From JAJRQY01 sp965224435 (lineage in GTDB: Bacteria; Actinomycetota; Acidimicrobiia; Acidimicrobiales; SZUA-35), in NCBI GenBank assembly GCA_965224435.1, contig OZ245048.1, positions 1,550,001 to 1,614,000 of the forward strand: a stretch of 64,000 nucleotides of DNA, in the 5' to 3' direction. The first letter of the stretch is position 1, and every line of letters starts with the position of its first letter. Below the pieces are notes generated by a model. The model did no database searches, was not told the origin of the DNA, and saw nothing but the letters and a program-made list of their open reading frames with translations. Positions 33,361-41,495 of the stretch are shown here, one piece after another. The position numbers were made by a program, and so were the translations under genes.

Positions 33361-34392
33361 TTAGGCGGTCTTGAGGCTGGCCATGACCCTGGCCCAGCGT
33401 TCGGGGTCTGACTTGTAGGGTGCGTAGAAGCTGAGTCGCTGGATGACGTCTCCATAGCGGGCATGAAGCTCCGGGCCGATGGATTCGGGCTCACCCACCA
33501 CGGCAAAGGTGGTGAGGATCTCATCATCTATCAGGCCAGCCATCTCTTCCCATTTGCCCTGCTTAGACATGGCATTCAACTCCTCTTGCATGCCGCCCCA
33601 GCCATGCAGATCCAGGACAGGTCGATAGGAGGGAGTTGAGCCGTAGAAGGCAATCTGTTGGCGGGTCGCTGCCGCAGCCTTGTCGGTGTCGGCCTGGTCG
33701 TTGCCGGTGACAACGAAGGATGGGCCAACAATCTCGAAACCGGAATCAGAGTCGGTCACTGACCCCTTGCCTGCCTTAGCCCGCCCTCGGTCAAGTGCAG
33801 GGACGGTGACCTCGCGAAGGTAGCGCTCGGTGGTGAACCCATGGCAGATAAATCCGTCGGCTACTTCACCAGCAACCTCGGTCATGAGCGGACCAACTCC
33901 GGCCAGGAAGATCTTGGCATTGCCGAAGGGGTTTGGTCCGGGATCAAAGAACGGGGTCATCAAGGTGTGCTGGTAGAACTCGCCGCGATAGTTCAGCTTC
34001 GTCTGTTCATTCCAACACTCCCAGATTGCTCGAATGGCCAGAATCATGTCTCGCATACGGGCTGCAGGCTTGCTCCATTCCATGGAGAAGCGCTTGGTGA
34101 TATGTGGCTTGATCTGGCTGCCTAGCCCAAGGACGAACCGACCTTCGCTGTAGAGCTGCAGGTCATAGGCAGTGTTTGCCAACGTCATGGGGCTTCGAGC
34201 AAAGGCGACGGCGATCGAGGTGCCTAGCTCGATGGTTGTGGTTGTCTGCGAAGCAAGAACCAGAGGCATGAACGGATCATGCGCCGTCTCCGGTACCCAG
34301 AACCCGTCATAGCCGTTGGCCTCTTGCTCTGCGGCCTTGAGGCCTGCGGTAGTTGGGTTGGCGTCGATGCCAAATCCACCATCAATCTTCAT
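33361..34392 (-). CDS. F420-dependent LLM-class oxidoreductase (TIGR03617-like)
   Basis: This 343-residue luciferase-like flavin/F420 enzyme begins MKIDGGFGIDANPTTAGLKAAEQEANGYDG, with YDGFWVPETAHDPF, the LLM strand ELGTSIAVAFARSPMTLAN, GRFVLGLGSQIKPHI, and IFLAGVGPLMTEVAGEVADGF. The pattern matches the TIGR03617 family, which is confined to F420-making actinobacteria. The substrate is unknown. AGGAG lies four bases before the ATG at 34392, one of the few clear Shine-Dalgarno sites in this window. It converges on the acyl-AMP ligase gene and diverges from the CnoX-like gene. Confidence 0.88.
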   Translation of the reverse strand: MKIDGGFGIDANPTTAGLKAAEQEANGYDGFWVPETAHDPFMPLVLASQTTTTIELGTSIAVAFARSPMTLANTAYDLQLYSEGRFVLGLGSQIKPHITKRFSMEWSKPAARMRDMILAIRAIWECWNEQTKLNYRGEFYQHTLMTPFFDPGPNPFGNAKIFLAGVGPLMTEVAGEVADGFICHGFTTERYLREVTVPALDRGRAKAGKGSVTDSDSGFEIVGPSFVVTGNDQADTDKAAAATRQQIAFYGSTPSYRPVLDLHGWGGMQEELNAMSKQGKWEEMAGLIDDEILTTFAVVGEPESIGPELHARYGDVIQRLSFYAPYKSDPERWARVMASLKTA

Positions 34393-34501
34393 GTTTCTCC
34401 TGTTAGTCCACGCACATGTGCACTTGGGCTTGACACTGTCAAGCTGTACCCGGTGACGCTACCCTGAGACGCCCCCGGGAGCCAATCCACTCTTGCACGT
34501 C

Positions 34502-34507
34502 TAGCCT
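34502..34507 (+). promoter_or_regulatory. -10 box (TAGCCT) of cnoX-like gene
   Basis: TAGCCT ends eight bases before the ATG at 34516. It overlaps the TTG at 34507, which argues against that codon as start. No Shine-Dalgarno is present. Confidence 0.5.
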
Positions 34508-34515
34508 TGAAGCCA

Positions 34516-35229
34516 ATGATCGATGTCACCGACCTGAGCTTTGAAGCCGACGTTCTCACCGAATCCATGACCAGGCCAGTAGTGGTCGACTTGTGGGCTC
34601 CATGGTGTGGGCCATGCAAGACGCTTGGCCCCATGATCGAAAAAGTTGTGGCCGAAACCGGTGGAAAGGTTCTGCTGGCCAAGATCAATGTTGATGAAAA
34701 CCCCGCGGCCTCTCAGGCCTTTCAGGTTCAGTCGATTCCTGCGGTCTACGCCATGAAAGACGGACAAATTGTCGACGGATTCATGGGCGCAAAACCCGAA
34801 GCTGAGATCCGCGAATTTGTACAGAAGCTGATTCCTTCCCCCGCTGACATGAGCGCGGACGAACTACTCGCTCTCGGTGATGAGGAGTCCCTACTCATCT
34901 TGCTTGATCGTGACCCAAATCACGAGCAAGCGAATCTCGCACTGGCCATGATGCTGATTCAGGCCGGCAAGAATGAAGAAGCGTTGCCGCATTTGGAGAA
35001 ACTGCCACCAAGTCCAGAAGTGCAGGCTCTTATTGCCAAAGTTCAAGCTGAAGCCAACAGTCAACAAGGTGAGATGGCCGAAGTCGAAGGCCAGCTTGCA
35101 CAGCTGCTGGATCAGGTCAAGGATGACGATGCTGCTCGGGCGGAGTTCCTCGGCCTATTGGAGACGCTGGGAGCCGAAAACCCCCAGACTGCAGTTTGGC
35201 GACGCAAGCTTTCCGCCCGGCTATTCTGA
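34516..35229 (+). CDS. cnoX: Thioredoxin-TPR holdase (CnoX/YbbN-like)
   Basis: This 237-residue protein has an N-terminal thioredoxin domain with the active-site CGPC at 31-34 (PWCGPCK) and the cis-Pro motif SIPAV. A TPR-like helical region of about 120 residues follows (ANLALAMMLIQAGKNEEALPHLEKL). This is the CnoX/YbbN architecture of chaperedoxins, which hold oxidised clients and hand them to DnaK or GroEL. Unlike E. coli CnoX, which has SxxC, the full CxxC is kept, so it may be redox-active. The start was set at ATG 34516. Direct repeats begin right after the stop. Confidence 0.85.
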   Translation: MIDVTDLSFEADVLTESMTRPVVVDLWAPWCGPCKTLGPMIEKVVAETGGKVLLAKINVDENPAASQAFQVQSIPAVYAMKDGQIVDGFMGAKPEAEIREFVQKLIPSPADMSADELLALGDEESLLILLDRDPNHEQANLALAMMLIQAGKNEEALPHLEKLPPSPEVQALIAKVQAEANSQQGEMAEVEGQLAQLLDQVKDDDAARAEFLGLLETLGAENPQTAVWRRKLSARLF

Positions 35230-35290
35230 ACAGTCAATTCTAAAAATAGTTAGTTCAGCTAGTCAGTTAGTTCATCTAGACAGTCAATTC
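35230..35290 (+). repeat. Nested direct repeats after cnoX
   Basis: ACAGTCAATTC occurs at 35230-35240 and 35280-35290. Between them lie AGTTAGTTCAGCTAG (35248-35262) and AGTTAGTTCATCTAG (35265-35279), a 17-base period. The block starts at the base after the stop codon. Confidence 0.85.
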
Positions 35291-35382
35291 CAAAGCTGAC
35301 CAACACCTAGGCGCCACCGCCCCAGCCTTCTCCCGCTCGTTCACTTCCCCCACACATCTGGACCCAATCATTGGGGGAATCG

Positions 35383-36082
35383 GTGCTGCCGACATTTGGA
35401 ACTGACGACGACGCGCCTCCGGCGACGCTGGCTGAACGCATTGACGATGCCCTCATCCGGCTGGACGAATATCGGAGGCATCCCCGAACGGTTGCGGCCG
35501 CTGTCCTTGTCGCCCTGTGCGCGCTCGGAGGTGGTTGGTGGATTGCCCGGCCACCTCCGACACGGCCAGTGGAGGATCTCATCCCTAACGTTTCACTCAC
35601 CCCGACATCGTTCCCTTCCCAATCCAGTGAGCCACTCATCATTCACGTCGTCGGCGAGGTCGCCAGGCCCGGAGTCTTCACCCTGCCCTGCCGGAGCCAG
35701 GATCCTTGATGCGGTCGAGGCCGCAGGTGGTGCGACGGATGAGGCTGACCTTCAGCGAATCAACCTGGCCGCTGGCCTGAGCGATGGCGCCCAGATTCGT
35801 TTGCCCAAGATTGGTGAGAACACCGAATCGCTGCCTCTCGTTGTTGGTGGGGATAGTGGTGGGCTAGAGGGCGACGGACCGGGCTCTGGCCTGGTCAACA
35901 TCAACCTCGCCTCAGCAGCCGAGATGGAAGCATTGCTCGGCGTCGGTCCAGCTTTGGCTGCTGCCATTGTTGAGCATCGCGAAAAGAACGGGCCGTTCGC
36001 TTCGGCCGAGAGCCTGCTGGATGTCCGCGGTATTGGCCCAGCGAAGCTGGAAGCGATGATCGAGCAGGTGGCTGTTCGATGA
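35383..36082 (+). CDS. comEA: ComEA-like DNA-binding protein, interrupted by a +1 frameshift
   Basis: ComEA is the membrane-anchored receptor that binds incoming DNA during transformation. From GTG 35383 the first frame gives a cytoplasmic arm, a membrane helix (about residues 43-60) and the start of a SLBB domain up to VVGEVARPGVFTLP. The continuation (AGARILDAVEAAGG through the helix-hairpin-helix pair GLVNINLASAAEMEALLGVGPALAA and VRGIGPAKLEAMI) lies one base further on. One extra C in CTGCCCTGCC (35683-35692) accounts for it. The rejoined protein would be about 232 residues and complete. The gene overlaps comEC by four bases. It could be a sequencing error, a recent inactivation or a +1 shift at CCC-T. 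Confidence 0.85.
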
Positions 36083-37926
36083 GTGAGCAACGCCTACTGA
36101 CCCTGGCCGCTCTTGTGGTCCTTGGCGTAGTTGCAGGCAGCAGCGACACCGTCCATATCGTGATGCCGGTCATCCACCGGCCACTCATCATCGGCGTCAT
36201 GATCGCCGTCCTGACTATGGTGGCCGCGGGCAAGCCCAGTCTGGTGATTGGTCTGGTCCCACTTCTTGCTCTTGCCCTCTCGATTCGAGCCTCACAGACC
36301 TACCGCCCGCTGCCTCCCGGGCACTACGAAGGCGAGGCCAGGCTGATCACTGATCCGAGGCCGGCTGCCCACGGTTGGAGGGCCGAGGCCAAGCTCGAAA
36401 CTGGAAGACGGGTCGTGTTGAGTGGGTCAGGTTTCAGCGCCGACCCGTTGGGGAGAGCGGGAGCAGGACAGGTGGTGATGGTGGAAGGGCGAATCAAGTC
36501 CGCTCCTGATCTTGCCTGGTACCGGTCCCGACACTTGGTCGGGACGTTGGTGGTCAGCCGGGTTGAAGCCGTGGGAGGAGTCCGCTGGTACCAGGCCCCG
36601 TCGGAATGGCTTCGTGACGCCGTCACCGGTGGGGCAAGGACTCTGAGCTCGGGGCCCCGCAATCTGTACCTGGGTCTGGTCATAGGAGATGACCGGTTTC
36701 AGTTCCATTCACAACGAGCCCAATTTCGGACAGCTGGACTTTCCCACCTGCTGGCTGTCTCTGGTCAGAATGTTGCCTTTGTCCTGGCGGTTGCCGCTCC
36801 AGTCCTGCGGCGTCTCGGCATCGGCAACCGGTTTGCGCTCACTCTTGGCTTGCTGATTGTTTTCGCCATCGCTACCAGGATGGAAGCCTCAGTTCTGCGG
36901 GCCACTGTGGCCGCTGGGATCGCTACCTGGTCCATGGTGCTTGGTCGGCGGTCCTCCGGACTGCGCACGCTCTGCCTGGCCGTCATCATGCTCCTACTCA
37001 TCGACCCCTTGCTGGCACAGTCGGTTGGCTTCGCCTTGTCGGTTGCCGCATCACTCGGCATCCTCCTGCTCGGACCCGCAATCAGTCGACGAGTCCCTGG
37101 ACCTGCGGTTCTGTCTGAACCCTTATCGGTAACCTTGGCGGCCCAACTTGGGGTGAGCCCGCTCTTGTTGTGGATCTTTGGGCCAATCTCCATTGTTGCC
37201 ATTCCCGCCAATGCTCTTGCCGGTTGGGCGGCCGGGGGAGTGATGACCTGGGGGTTGACGGTCGGGGTTCTTGCTGGAGTCGCCCCCGACTGGTTGGCAT
37301 CGATCTTGCAGATGCCAGCAGCGGCCATGGTCTGGTGGATCGACGCCGTTGCCCGATGGGCTTCTCGAGCCCCAGCTCCGGCTCTAGCTGGGACCGAGGC
37401 GATTGTCTTGCTTGTTGCTCTTGTCTGGTTGTGGTGGATTCGAGATTGGTCCGGGACGACGGTCAGGATCTTGCGCTCAATCCTCCTGGCAGCGGGGCTC
37501 GCTATAAGTATCGGTGCTATTCCTGCTCCACCGCAATCGGGTACCGAGCTTCTCGGCGGTGGAACCTGGTGGATCGAAACTGCCTCAGGCCGATCGATCC
37601 TGGTCATTGCTACCGACGCTGACAATCGGCTCATTGATGAGTTGGTGTCACACCGAATCCGTTCGGTCGACCTGGTGGTTCTGGAAGGCGGTCACCGAAG
37701 GTTGGGTCAGATCGTGGCTGATGTTGAACGAGTCGCCAGGGTCGGTGAGGTCTTGGCACCAGCAGACCATCGAGTGATCGGAGGTCGGCGGTTGCTGGAG
37801 TCGATGTCGATTTCGCTCCAAGGTGGGGATGTCCTGTGGGTCGACTCCACCGAGTCCGGCCTCGTGGTGTCCGTACTTCAGGGTCCTCCGTCCGTACTTC
37901 AGGGTCCTCCGTCCGTGCCCGACTAG
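36079..37926 (+). CDS. comEC: ComEC/Rec2-like DNA uptake channel
   Basis: ComEC forms the membrane channel for single-stranded DNA in natural transformation. The 615 residues contain N-terminal membrane segments with the DUF4131/OB-like part (about 60-175), then the Competence domain with the motifs LGLVIGDD and AGLSHLLAVSGQNVAFVLAVA, and about eight further helices. The last about 110 residues correspond to the metallo-beta-lactamase-like domain, but it is short and the HxHxDH metal motif is not present (LEGGHRRLGQ stands in its place). Any nuclease activity is therefore doubtful. The C terminus ends in a perfect 21-bp duplication (SVLQGPP twice). Coupled to comEA. Confidence 0.88.
   Translation: MSEQRLLTLAALVVLGVVAGSSDTVHIVMPVIHRPLIIGVMIAVLTMVAAGKPSLVIGLVPLLALALSIRASQTYRPLPPGHYEGEARLITDPRPAAHGWRAEAKLETGRRVVLSGSGFSADPLGRAGAGQVVMVEGRIKSAPDLAWYRSRHLVGTLVVSRVEAVGGVRWYQAPSEWLRDAVTGGARTLSSGPRNLYLGLVIGDDRFQFHSQRAQFRTAGLSHLLAVSGQNVAFVLAVAAPVLRRLGIGNRFALTLGLLIVFAIATRMEASVLRATVAAGIATWSMVLGRRSSGLRTLCLAVIMLLLIDPLLAQSVGFALSVAASLGILLLGPAISRRVPGPAVLSEPLSVTLAAQLGVSPLLLWIFGPISIVAIPANALAGWAAGGVMTWGLTVGVLAGVAPDWLASILQMPAAAMVWWIDAVARWASRAPAPALAGTEAIVLLVALVWLWWIRDWSGTTVRILRSILLAAGLAISIGAIPAPPQSGTELLGGGTWWIETASGRSILVIATDADNRLIDELVSHRIRSVDLVVLEGGHRRLGQIVADVERVARVGEVLAPADHRVIGGRRLLESMSISLQGGDVLWVDSTESGLVVSVLQGPPSVLQGPPSVPD
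37873..37914 (+). repeat. Perfect 21-bp tandem duplication at comEC 3' end
   Basis: The 21-base unit beginning GTACTTCAGGG occurs at 37873-37893 and 37894-37914 without a mismatch. It is in frame and ends four codons before the comEC stop. Confidence 0.97.
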
Positions 37927-38013
37927 CCAACTTGCTAGCCTGAGCAACTGTGGAGCAGCCATCACGGATCCAGCCGATAGTTTCTAGTCAATGAGTCAGC
38001 CAGTGAGCCAGCC

Positions 38014-39024
38014 ATGAGTGTCGTCATCTTGAAGGGCGACGATGCAACCCTGGTAGCCCAACGCCTTCAGACAGTCATCGCCGATCTGATCGGAAACGGT
38101 GACAAGTCGCTCATGGTCGAAGAGCTGACGGAGGAACAATACACAGGCACAGAGGGTGGTCCGCCAGAACTGAGTGTCCTGGTCAATGCTGCCCACACTC
38201 CACCATTCTTGACTGAGCGCCGGGTAGTCGTTGCACGAAACCTCGCCCTGTTCACAAAGGCCGATCAGGTGGGCCCCCTGGTTCGTTACTTGGAGGATCC
38301 GTCGCCAACCACCGACCTGGTCCTTGTTTGGGAGAAGGGCGCCGCTTCCACCCGGTTGGGCGCTGTTCCTAAGAGCCTCAAGACAGCACTCAAGGAGCAG
38401 GGAGCGCAAGAGATAGATGCCGCCCCCTCTGGTCGTGGCCGTAAGGCCCTTCTGGAAGATCGCATTGCTGATGCTCCGCTACGCCTGGACCCCTCAGCCA
38501 GGAGAGCGATTGCCAACAATCTTGGCGACGACGTTGGACGGGTCAACCAGATCGTTGAAGCCCTGGTGAGCACATTTGGTGAGGGTGCCCGGCTGGCGGC
38601 CAGTGATGTCGAGCCCTTCTTAGGTACCGCTTCGGACATCCCGCCGTGGGACCTGACCGATGCAATCGACGACGGCAACATCGCGCTGGCACTGGAGAAC
38701 ATGCACCGCATGACTCGAGGCGGAGAGCGGCACGCGCTCCAGGTCATGGCCACCCTCCACAGCAACTATCAACGAGCCCTAGCGCTAGACGGTGCTCCGG
38801 GTGTGACCGACGAGAAGTCGGCTGCCCTCCGGTTGGGAATGAAGGGATCGACCTTCCCAGCTAAGAAAGCGCTGAACCTTTCTCGACGTCTGGGAAGCGA
38901 ACGTCTGACCCAAGTCCTCAAGCTCCTGGCCCAGACTGACCTCGATCTGCGGGGCGGCTCAGCCATTGAAGCCGAGGCCTTGATGGAAGTACTGATTGCC
39001 AGACTGGCAAGACTCAGTCGTTAG
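38014..39024 (+). CDS. holA: DNA polymerase III delta subunit
   Basis: HolA is the clamp-loader subunit that opens the beta sliding clamp. The 336-residue product matches the delta family in length and in weak but typical patterns: a three-domain layout, PPFLTERRVVVARNLALF near residue 70, and a helical C-terminal domain with FPAKKALNLSRRLGSERLTQVLKLLAQTDLDLRGG. Its position between comEC and rpsT is conserved across bacteria and is strong support. The stop falls in the first of four short tandem repeats. A smaller near-repeat (AGTCAGCC, AGTGAGCCAGCC) also precedes the start. Confidence 0.93.
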   Translation: MSVVILKGDDATLVAQRLQTVIADLIGNGDKSLMVEELTEEQYTGTEGGPPELSVLVNAAHTPPFLTERRVVVARNLALFTKADQVGPLVRYLEDPSPTTDLVLVWEKGAASTRLGAVPKSLKTALKEQGAQEIDAAPSGRGRKALLEDRIADAPLRLDPSARRAIANNLGDDVGRVNQIVEALVSTFGEGARLAASDVEPFLGTASDIPPWDLTDAIDDGNIALALENMHRMTRGGERHALQVMATLHSNYQRALALDGAPGVTDEKSAALRLGMKGSTFPAKKALNLSRRLGSERLTQVLKLLAQTDLDLRGGSAIEAEALMEVLIARLARLSR

Positions 39025-39070
39025 ATAGCTCAGTCGTTAGATAGCTCAGTCGTCATAGCTCAGTCGTCAT
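39013..39070 (+). repeat. Four 14-16-bp tandem repeats across the holA stop
   Basis: CTCAGTCGTTAGATAG occurs at 39013-39028 and 39029-39044, and CTCAGTCGTCATAG at 39045-39058, followed by a partial copy to 39070. The holA stop TAG is in the first copy. Confidence 0.93.
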
Positions 39071-39091
39071 GCGGCCTGGGCAAAACGAGAA

Positions 39092-39117
39092 TCGCCCGGC
39101 GGTGACCGGCCGGGCGA
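39092..39117 (-). terminator. Terminator of rpsT
   Basis: TCGCCCGGC and GCCGGGCGA form a perfect nine-pair stem that can extend inside the loop by GGT/ACC. On the minus strand it is followed by TTCTCGTTTT, so it serves rpsT. holA on the other strand may also use it. Confidence 0.75.
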
Positions 39118-39145
39118 GTTCTGAATACTTGAATTGTGGTGCTAC

Positions 39146-39403
39146 CTAGGCTGAAGCGCTGCGAACTCGCTTGATCAAACGGCTTTTCTGCCGTGCACCC
39201 TTGTTTTTGTGCATGACACCCTTGGTGACGGCACGGTCAATCTTGGAGATGGCGAGACGGAGCGTTTCGGCTTCGTTCTCGGTACCGGCGGCCGCCTCAG
39301 CAGCCTTGGTGCGAGTACGAAGCTCGGAACGAACGGCGCGGTTACGCAGTCGGGCTTTCTCGGACTGGCGATTGCGCTTGATCTGGCTCTTGATGTTGGC
39401 CAC
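39146..39403 (-). CDS. rpsT: 30S ribosomal protein S20
   Basis: S20 binds 16S rRNA early in 30S assembly. The 85-residue product is the expected highly basic helical protein: it begins MANIKSQIKRNRQSEKARLRNRAVRS and has the conserved KGVMHKNKGARQKSRLIKR near the C terminus. GTG 39403 is the start, with GAAGG about seven bases upstream. It is monocistronic, transcribed opposite to holA and lepA, with a good terminator. The holA-rpsT-lepA neighbourhood is common in bacteria. Confidence 0.97.
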   Translation of the reverse strand: MANIKSQIKRNRQSEKARLRNRAVRSELRTRTKAAEAAAGTENEAETLRLAISKIDRAVTKGVMHKNKGARQKSRLIKRVRSASA

Positions 39404-39559
39404 AGATTTACCTTCAGAAACTAGTTCGACATTTCCGCAAGACCGGCTTGTGCGCCAGTCCTATACGACTCCGTGACGATAGCGCCTCGGAGACCGGAAC
39501 GAACCCGTTGGGCCGGAAGAAACCATGAATGCCCTGAGCTGGTCGGGCTGACCGCCCGC

Positions 39560-39565
39560 TAGCGT
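39560..39565 (+). promoter_or_regulatory. -10 box (TAGCGT) of lepA
   Basis: TAGCGT ends ten bases before the lepA ATG at 39576 and no Shine-Dalgarno is present. Confidence 0.45.
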
Positions 39566-39575
39566 TCGTGCAATC

Positions 39576-41378
39576 ATGAGTTCGACCTCTGCCCCTTATC
39601 TCTCCAAGATTCATAATCTGTCCATCATCGCCCACATCGACCACGGTAAGTCGACGTTGGCTGACCGCATGTTGGAGTTCTGCGGAGCGGTCGAGGCTCG
39701 AGACATGCGGGCCCAGTATCTGGACACCATGGAGCTTGAGCGCGAACGTGGCATCACCATCAAGCTGCAGAGCGTGAAGCTTGACTGGAAGGGCCACACC
39801 ATCAACCTGATTGATACTCCCGGCCACGTCGATTTTGGCTACGAGGTCAGCCGCTCACTAGCGGCGTGTGAAGGTGTTGTCCTGGTGGTCGACGCGGCCC
39901 AAGGGATCGAGGCCCAGACTCTGGCCAACATGTACCTGGCCTTGGAAAAGAACCTTGAAGTTGTTGCCGTTCTTAACAAGCTTGACCTGCCAGCCGCGGA
40001 CCCCGATAAGTATGCGGCCGAGATCGAACAGGTTCTTGGCATCCCGGCTGAAGATGTCCTACGAATCTCGGCTAAAACCGGTGATGGTGTTGAAGACCTG
40101 CTGGACGCCATCATTGAACGCATCCCTTCACCAGCTGGAGATCCTGACGCCCAGCTCCAAGCTCTGATCTTCGATAGCCACTTTGATACCTACCGGGGCG
40201 TGATCTCCTCGGTCCGAGTGATGAACGGAACCATCACCAAGGGTCAGAAGCTGCAATTCATGCAGGCCGAGTCCACCCATCTTGCCGACGAGATTGGAAC
40301 CAGAAATCCGGTAAACACGCCAGTGGCTGAATTGAAGGCCGGCCAGGTTGGCTATCTCATCGCCGGAATCAAGGACGTTCGAGAAGCTCGTTCTGGTGAA
40401 ACCATCACCGGCGATGCCGATCCAGCGACTGAGTCCTTGGACGGCTATCGCGAACCCCAACCCATGGTTTTCTGTGGCTTGTACCCCGTCGATGGGGATG
40501 ACTATGAAGACTTTCGAGAAGCGCTGGACAAGCTGCGCTTGGACGACGGCAGCTTTACCTTCGAACCAGAAACATCAACGGCTCTTGGTTTCGGATTTCG
40601 CTGTGGCTTCCTGGGACTGCTCCACATGGAGATCGTTCGAGAGCGACTGCAACGTGAGTTCGACATGAACCTGATTGCCACCTCGCCGTCGGTGGCCTAC
40701 AAAATCACATTGAATAATGGTGATGTTGTTGATATTGACAATCCTTCCATGCTGCCTGTTTCGGGCGATTGGTCCCGGATTGAAGAGCCGATGCTGAAAG
40801 CGTCGATCATCACGCCGACGGACTACACGGGAACCCTGATGGATTTGTGCCAGACCCGTCGCGGCGTCATGGACAAGATGGAATATCTCTCAACCGATCG
40901 TGTCGAGATCGTCTACCGGCTGCCACTGGCCGAAGTAGTTATCGACTTCTTCGACCAGATGAAGAGCCGAACTCAGGGGTACGCCAGCCTCGATTATGAG
41001 GCCGCTGGATATGACGCCGCCGATCTGGTGCGGGTCGACATCTTGTTCAACTCCGAACAGGTGGACGCTTTTGCCACCATTGTTCATCGCGACAACTCCT
41101 ATGAGTACGGCCGGAGCATGGCGGAGAAGCTCAAATCCATCATTCCGCGTCAACAATTCGAAGTGCCGATCCAGGCCGCCATCGGTGGTCGAATCATTGC
41201 CAGAGAGACCGTTCGGGCATATCGCAAGGATGTGACGGCCAAGCTCTACGGCGGTGATATCACTCGGAAGAACAAGCTGTTGAAGAAGCAGAAAGAGGGC
41301 AAGAAGAAGATGAAGAGCATCGGGCGGGTTGATATTCCGCCGGACACCTTCATCCGAGCCCTTCGTATTGATTCCTAG
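39576..41378 (+). CDS. lepA: Elongation factor 4 (LepA)
   Basis: LepA is a ribosome-associated GTPase that can back-translocate ribosomes and influences 30S biogenesis. The 600 residues have the GTPase motifs AHIDHGKST (G1), ERGITIK (G2), DTPGHVDF (G3) and LNKLDLPAA (G4), then domain II, the LepA-specific YPVDGDDYEDFREALDKLRLDD, and the basic C-terminal domain ending KQKEGKKKMKSIGRVDIPPDTF. Length is canonical. In many actinobacteria hemW lies between lepA and hrcA. Here hrcA follows directly after a 117-base gap that holds an operator-like site. Confidence 0.98.
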   Translation: MSSTSAPYLSKIHNLSIIAHIDHGKSTLADRMLEFCGAVEARDMRAQYLDTMELERERGITIKLQSVKLDWKGHTINLIDTPGHVDFGYEVSRSLAACEGVVLVVDAAQGIEAQTLANMYLALEKNLEVVAVLNKLDLPAADPDKYAAEIEQVLGIPAEDVLRISAKTGDGVEDLLDAIIERIPSPAGDPDAQLQALIFDSHFDTYRGVISSVRVMNGTITKGQKLQFMQAESTHLADEIGTRNPVNTPVAELKAGQVGYLIAGIKDVREARSGETITGDADPATESLDGYREPQPMVFCGLYPVDGDDYEDFREALDKLRLDDGSFTFEPETSTALGFGFRCGFLGLLHMEIVRERLQREFDMNLIATSPSVAYKITLNNGDVVDIDNPSMLPVSGDWSRIEEPMLKASIITPTDYTGTLMDLCQTRRGVMDKMEYLSTDRVEIVYRLPLAEVVIDFFDQMKSRTQGYASLDYEAAGYDAADLVRVDILFNSEQVDAFATIVHRDNSYEYGRSMAEKLKSIIPRQQFEVPIQAAIGGRIIARETVRAYRKDVTAKLYGGDITRKNKLLKKQKEGKKKMKSIGRVDIPPDTFIRALRIDS

Positions 41379-41463
41379 CGACTGGCCCCTGGGTCTGACT
41401 ACCGGCCCCGTGCATTCCCACTGACAGCGAACAGTCTTGCCGACCACAAGTGGTGACCTGTCA

Positions 41464-41490
41464 TCAGCACTCCACTCGATAGACTGCCAG
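41464..41490 (+). promoter_or_regulatory. CIRCE-like operator before hrcA
   Basis: TCAGCACTC-N9-GACTGCCAG matches the CIRCE consensus TTAGCACTC-N9-GAGTGCTAA at 14 of 18 arm positions with the exact nine-base spacer. It ends five bases before the hrcA ATG, overlaps a -10-like TAGACT, and would let HrcA repress its own operon. Confidence 0.6.
41480..41485 (+). promoter_or_regulatory. -10 box (TAGACT) of hrcA-dnaJ
   Basis: TAGACT ends ten bases before ATG 41496 and overlaps the CIRCE-like site, so bound HrcA would cover it. Confidence 0.45.
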
Positions 41491-41495
41491 CTCAG

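Noticed and set aside
36765..37634. Long open frame of 289 codons on the minus strand inside comEC
   Set aside because: It is antisense to a well-supported ComEC. Its translation is rich in Arg, Ala and Thr with no recognisable pattern, as expected of a shadow frame in GC-rich DNA.
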